Made by a program: the position numbers and the translations under genes. Under the pieces are notes generated by a model. It was not told the origin of the DNA. It was given only the letters and a program-made list of their open reading frames with translations, and ran no database searches. Positions 7,576-10,208 of a stretch of DNA of 10,208 bases are shown here, in pieces. Source of the stretch: Draconibacterium sp. (GTDB lineage: Bacteria > Bacteroidota > Bacteroidia > Bacteroidales > Prolixibacteraceae); NCBI GenBank assembly GCA_030595485.1, contig JAUVDE010000084.1, positions 1 to 10,208 of the forward strand, given 5' to 3'. Within the stretch, counting starts at the first letter, position 1, and each line of letters starts with the position of its first letter.

Positions 7576-9696
7576 TTAGCGTTTTAGAAAATTGTTCTCA
7601 ATTAGAAAGTAATCAATCCCCAAAGCATATTTGGATTTATTCGCTCTGGCAGATGGATTATTTCCTTTAAATACAAATTTCACAGAATAAATATTGTTTA
7701 ACGGTTCATTCTCTCCCAAATTTATAAATGGATTTGACATTCCGGGATGATTAGAATATAAGTCTTGTGAAACTTTAAGTTTCCCATTCACATAAATATC
7801 AAATTGCCCACAACCTGGCCCAACCGCAGCACATATTTTTAAGATTGAGTTTTCGAATTGCTCTGTAATTTTTATTTCAGCAAAATCGCCTTCTTTTTCA
7901 AACCAAATATTTTTCATTTTGCCACTGCTTATCTCTCCCCACATGGCAATTTCAGCATGGTTTTCTTTAACTGTTTTGCTTTTATTTGAAATTGATAAGA
8001 TTTCTGCTTCTAAAGCACCATCTACAATATATTGTTGTCTTTTAGCCTTTTCAACAATTTGCTGCAATCCCTCAAGTGTTGGCAATTTTAAGGCAGCCAT
8101 TTCTGGTAGAGGTTTTCGGTTGTATTTCACACCTGGTTTTCCATACCAAAAAGTAGTTTGCGAATAGTGCAAAAAATGCCATTGTTGACGTGTGCCGCAT
8201 GATGATTCAACATCAAATTTTATTTTTTTATGAAATGGTATGGCATCTAAAACGCGTGTTCGGGTACATACATTGTATCCCATCGAGCGCGGGTGACCAA
8301 CAATAATATTTCCCAAAAATGGTTTTGAAAACTGGTCGGCAGGCGTTGGTACAATTCCTCCAGCCCAACCGTAATAATCTTCAGTTCCGGTACCAAAATG
8401 CGATGGAAAATTTCTTTCAAAATCATCATCAACATAAATTTTCTCATCACCTTCGCCCCACCAACCTTCACGTGGGTTTAGTACAGTCCACTGGTCGCCA
8501 ACAACTACGCCTTTTCCTTGTGCTGAAAGAAAATTCCAATCGAATAATGGAAAAGTGGGAGTTGGTTCATCCATTCGCCATGAAGCATAAAAATGCATTG
8601 AATTCTCATCCCATTCATACTTCTCAGTTACCATATTTACACTTACATCAACCGGTTCGTTCCAGAGATTTTTAATGGAGATGGCCCCAATATTTTTGTA
8701 GGGCATCATCCATCTGCAAATCATTGTTCCGTCTTCTTTCACCGAACGATCCCACATATCATAACTTTGAGTTTTACCTACATTGTTGAAGAAATCACCA
8801 ATTGGAGTCCAAACCGTTTCTTCTCCATCGAATTTTGCAATTAAAATTGTAGAGCGCAAAGCCTGAGGTAAATCTTGAGTATTGGTAATTTTTATCTCAA
8901 TTTGTTTAACAGCTCCGTTTCCTTCGGGCAGCTCAAAACTTAAGGATTCACCCTCATTTAAATTTTGACTTTTATGAATGTTTTTGCCATTTGCATTTGG
9001 CAATGAATTTAGCTTGTTGGCTACTTCCGAACGAAGTTCAGCAACTCGCTCAAACTCTTCCATGGAAAAAGTTTTAATCTTCGTTTCTTTCGGGTATTTC
9101 CGATAGTTAATAATGTTATAAAACGATTTATTATCCATTGTCATCTTACAACTCTTAGCATAAGGAATAGGAAAATATAAATTCCCAGCACGTGTAGACT
9201 TATCGGCAAAAGGTGGTTTTACAAAATCCTGTCCTTTAACCAACTTAAAGAAATTGGTATTAATTGCCGGTTCAGTAGCGCCATCGAGATAAAACTTAAT
9301 ATTGGCTCCAATGGTATCGTTTAATCCGTAATAAAAACAGACTGCCCAAATTTTTGAAATCACACCCGGGCCATCGTCTTCCATTATTACCCACTCTTTT
9401 TGACCCTTATTTTCTTCAGTCCGAATAAAACCAATTCCGTCACTATCGGCAAACCAACCCGGTTTGTCAGGCGAAACAGACTCGCGGTTGTAACTGCTTG
9501 CCTGCAAACATTTGTAATCACTTTCGGGAAAACGGGTAATTTTATCTCGATCAACCATTTCATTTAAAAGACTGGTAAGATTAATCGTTTCGTTTTGTGC
9601 GAAAACGGGTATTGTTGATATTGTGGTGGTTAGTATGAAAACCAGAAAAATTAAAAACTTAAATATTGTTTTCTTCATAGCAATTGTCTTTATCAT
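7576..9696 (-). CDS. Secreted DUF2961 / GH172 glycoside hydrolase
   Basis: This 706-residue protein is a clear DUF2961 (CAZy GH172) member. Family marks are DDGPGVISKIW (near residue 105), YFPIPYAKSCKM (near 175), GEGDEKIYVDDD, FGTGTEDYYG and the YSQTTFWYGKPG stretch. Glu418 (GDEK) and Glu439 (GTED) are 21 residues apart, matching the nucleophile and acid/base pair I recall for the difructose dianhydride enzyme alphaFFase1 (E270, E291). Characterised members cleave alpha-D-fructofuranosides or D-arabinofuranosides. From about residue 555 a second beta-sandwich, possibly carbohydrate-binding, follows. A Sec signal ends near VFAQ without a lipobox, so it is periplasmic or secreted. The ATG at 9696 overlaps the sulfatase stop as ATGA, suggesting translational coupling. 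An in-frame ATG at 9678 (MKKTIFKF) gives a more typical signal peptide and could be the true start. Confidence 0.93.
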   Translation of the reverse strand: MIKTIAMKKTIFKFLIFLVFILTTTISTIPVFAQNETINLTSLLNEMVDRDKITRFPESDYKCLQASSYNRESVSPDKPGWFADSDGIGFIRTEENKGQKEWVIMEDDGPGVISKIWAVCFYYGLNDTIGANIKFYLDGATEPAINTNFFKLVKGQDFVKPPFADKSTRAGNLYFPIPYAKSCKMTMDNKSFYNIINYRKYPKETKIKTFSMEEFERVAELRSEVANKLNSLPNANGKNIHKSQNLNEGESLSFELPEGNGAVKQIEIKITNTQDLPQALRSTILIAKFDGEETVWTPIGDFFNNVGKTQSYDMWDRSVKEDGTMICRWMMPYKNIGAISIKNLWNEPVDVSVNMVTEKYEWDENSMHFYASWRMDEPTPTFPLFDWNFLSAQGKGVVVGDQWTVLNPREGWWGEGDEKIYVDDDFERNFPSHFGTGTEDYYGWAGGIVPTPADQFSKPFLGNIIVGHPRSMGYNVCTRTRVLDAIPFHKKIKFDVESSCGTRQQWHFLHYSQTTFWYGKPGVKYNRKPLPEMAALKLPTLEGLQQIVEKAKRQQYIVDGALEAEILSISNKSKTVKENHAEIAMWGEISSGKMKNIWFEKEGDFAEIKITEQFENSILKICAAVGPGCGQFDIYVNGKLKVSQDLYSNHPGMSNPFINLGENEPLNNIYSVKFVFKGNNPSARANKSKYALGIDYFLIENNFLKR

Positions 9697-10208
9697 TTTT
9701 TCGGTTTAACATAGCTGGGATCTTCAGGGGCTACACCACCTGCCGGATACGCAGTTGGCAGCTTTTCTTTAGGTGCAACAAATTCTGCCGGAGAGTAATT
9801 GCCCGAGAAAAGGTCTATTTTATCGCCAGCAGCTTTTCGTTCTTCATCCAGTTTTTGAATTAACGCTGTAATTTTTTCAGAATATTCAGGATTATCTGCA
9901 AGGTTATTGGTTTCATAGGGGTCGACCTTTAAATCGAAAAGCATTGTTTTATCAATCTTCGGAAAGCGGATTAATTTCCAACGCTCGTCACGAACTGAAC
10001 GCTGAAAATTCATGTAGGCGAGCATGATATTGTCACGTGTTTTTCCCTCATTATTTTTCAATATTTTATTAAAGCTAATTCCGTCCAGGCCTTCCGGAAC
10101 TGGTATTTTTGCCCAATCGCAAAGGGTTGGGAAAATATCGTGTAAGTAAATAAACGCATCAGAATTCCCCTTTTCAATTCCGGGACCTTTTACAAGAAAC
10201 GGAACTTT
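9693..10208 (-). CDS. Type I (S1-family) sulfatase, C-terminal part
   Basis: The frame is open from the right edge (base 10208) to a TGA at 9695-9693, giving the last 171 residues. The N-terminal catalytic half, with the C/S-x-P-x-R motif that matures to formylglycine, lies outside the window, so activity cannot be judged. Visible family marks are VPFLVKGPGI, HDIFPTLCDWAKI followed by GLDGISF, RSVRDERWKLIRF and LFDLKVDPYETNNLAD, which closes the C-terminal subdomain of alkaline-phosphatase-fold sulfatases. A Pro- and Lys-rich tail of about 45 residues follows (ending DPSYVKPKK). It is the most upstream gene visible, and its stop overlaps the GH172 start by 4 bases. It presumably removes sulfate esters from the glycan handled by its neighbours. 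An internal TTG near 10061 should not be taken as a start: the homology continues upstream of it. Which sulfate position it attacks cannot be told. Confidence 0.93.
   Translation of the reverse strand, partial: KVPFLVKGPGIEKGNSDAFIYLHDIFPTLCDWAKIPVPEGLDGISFNKILKNNEGKTRDNIMLAYMNFQRSVRDERWKLIRFPKIDKTMLFDLKVDPYETNNLADNPEYSEKITALIQKLDEERKAAGDKIDLFSGNYSPAEFVAPKEKLPTAYPAGGVAPEDPSYVKPKK

Noticed and set aside
7919..8471. Plus-strand frame 7919-8167 and minus-strand frame 8247-8471
   Set aside because: Both are shadows of the GH172 gene, whose motifs run through this region in another frame.
8319..8675. Plus-strand open frame of 118 codons
   Set aside because: It lies wholly inside the GH172 gene on the other strand, has no recognisable domain, and is His/Gln-rich as expected from an antisense reading.

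Overview
The window is a compact, single-direction block of carbohydrate-active genes. All five real genes lie on the minus strand and are closely packed, with one 4-bp overlap and gaps of 30 to 88 bases, so they read as one transcription unit running from right to left. AT-rich non-coding sequence, starts without Shine-Dalgarno sites, Cys-lipobox and Sec signals on the four genes whose N-termini are visible, and the sulfatase plus glycoside hydrolase content all point to a Bacteroidota (probably marine) and to part of a polysaccharide utilization locus (PUL). No SusC/SusD pair, regulator or transporter is visible here. They would have to lie outside the window.

In transcription order: (1) the C-terminal 171 residues of a type I sulfatase, 9693 to beyond 10208. 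(2) A secreted DUF2961/GH172 protein, 7576-9696, whose ATG overlaps the sulfatase stop. (3) A GH36-like alpha-galactosidase lipoprotein, 5409-7487. (4) A lipoprotein with an apparent TIM-barrel hydrolase fold that I cannot place in a named family, 2919-5378. (5) A very long GH36-like protein, from 2874 running off the left edge, with a concanavalin-like beta-sandwich apparently inserted into its N-terminal domain.

The combination suggests stepwise stripping of a sulfated glycan. The sulfatase would remove sulfate, GH172 would act on a furanosidic residue (D-arabinofuranose or fructofuranose in characterised members), and the two GH36-like proteins would act on alpha-linked galactose or related sugars. 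Protein (4) would do an unassigned step. The substrate itself cannot be read from the sequence. No tRNA, rRNA, CRISPR array, insertion sequence or intrinsic terminator was seen. The longest stretch between genes is 88 bases.
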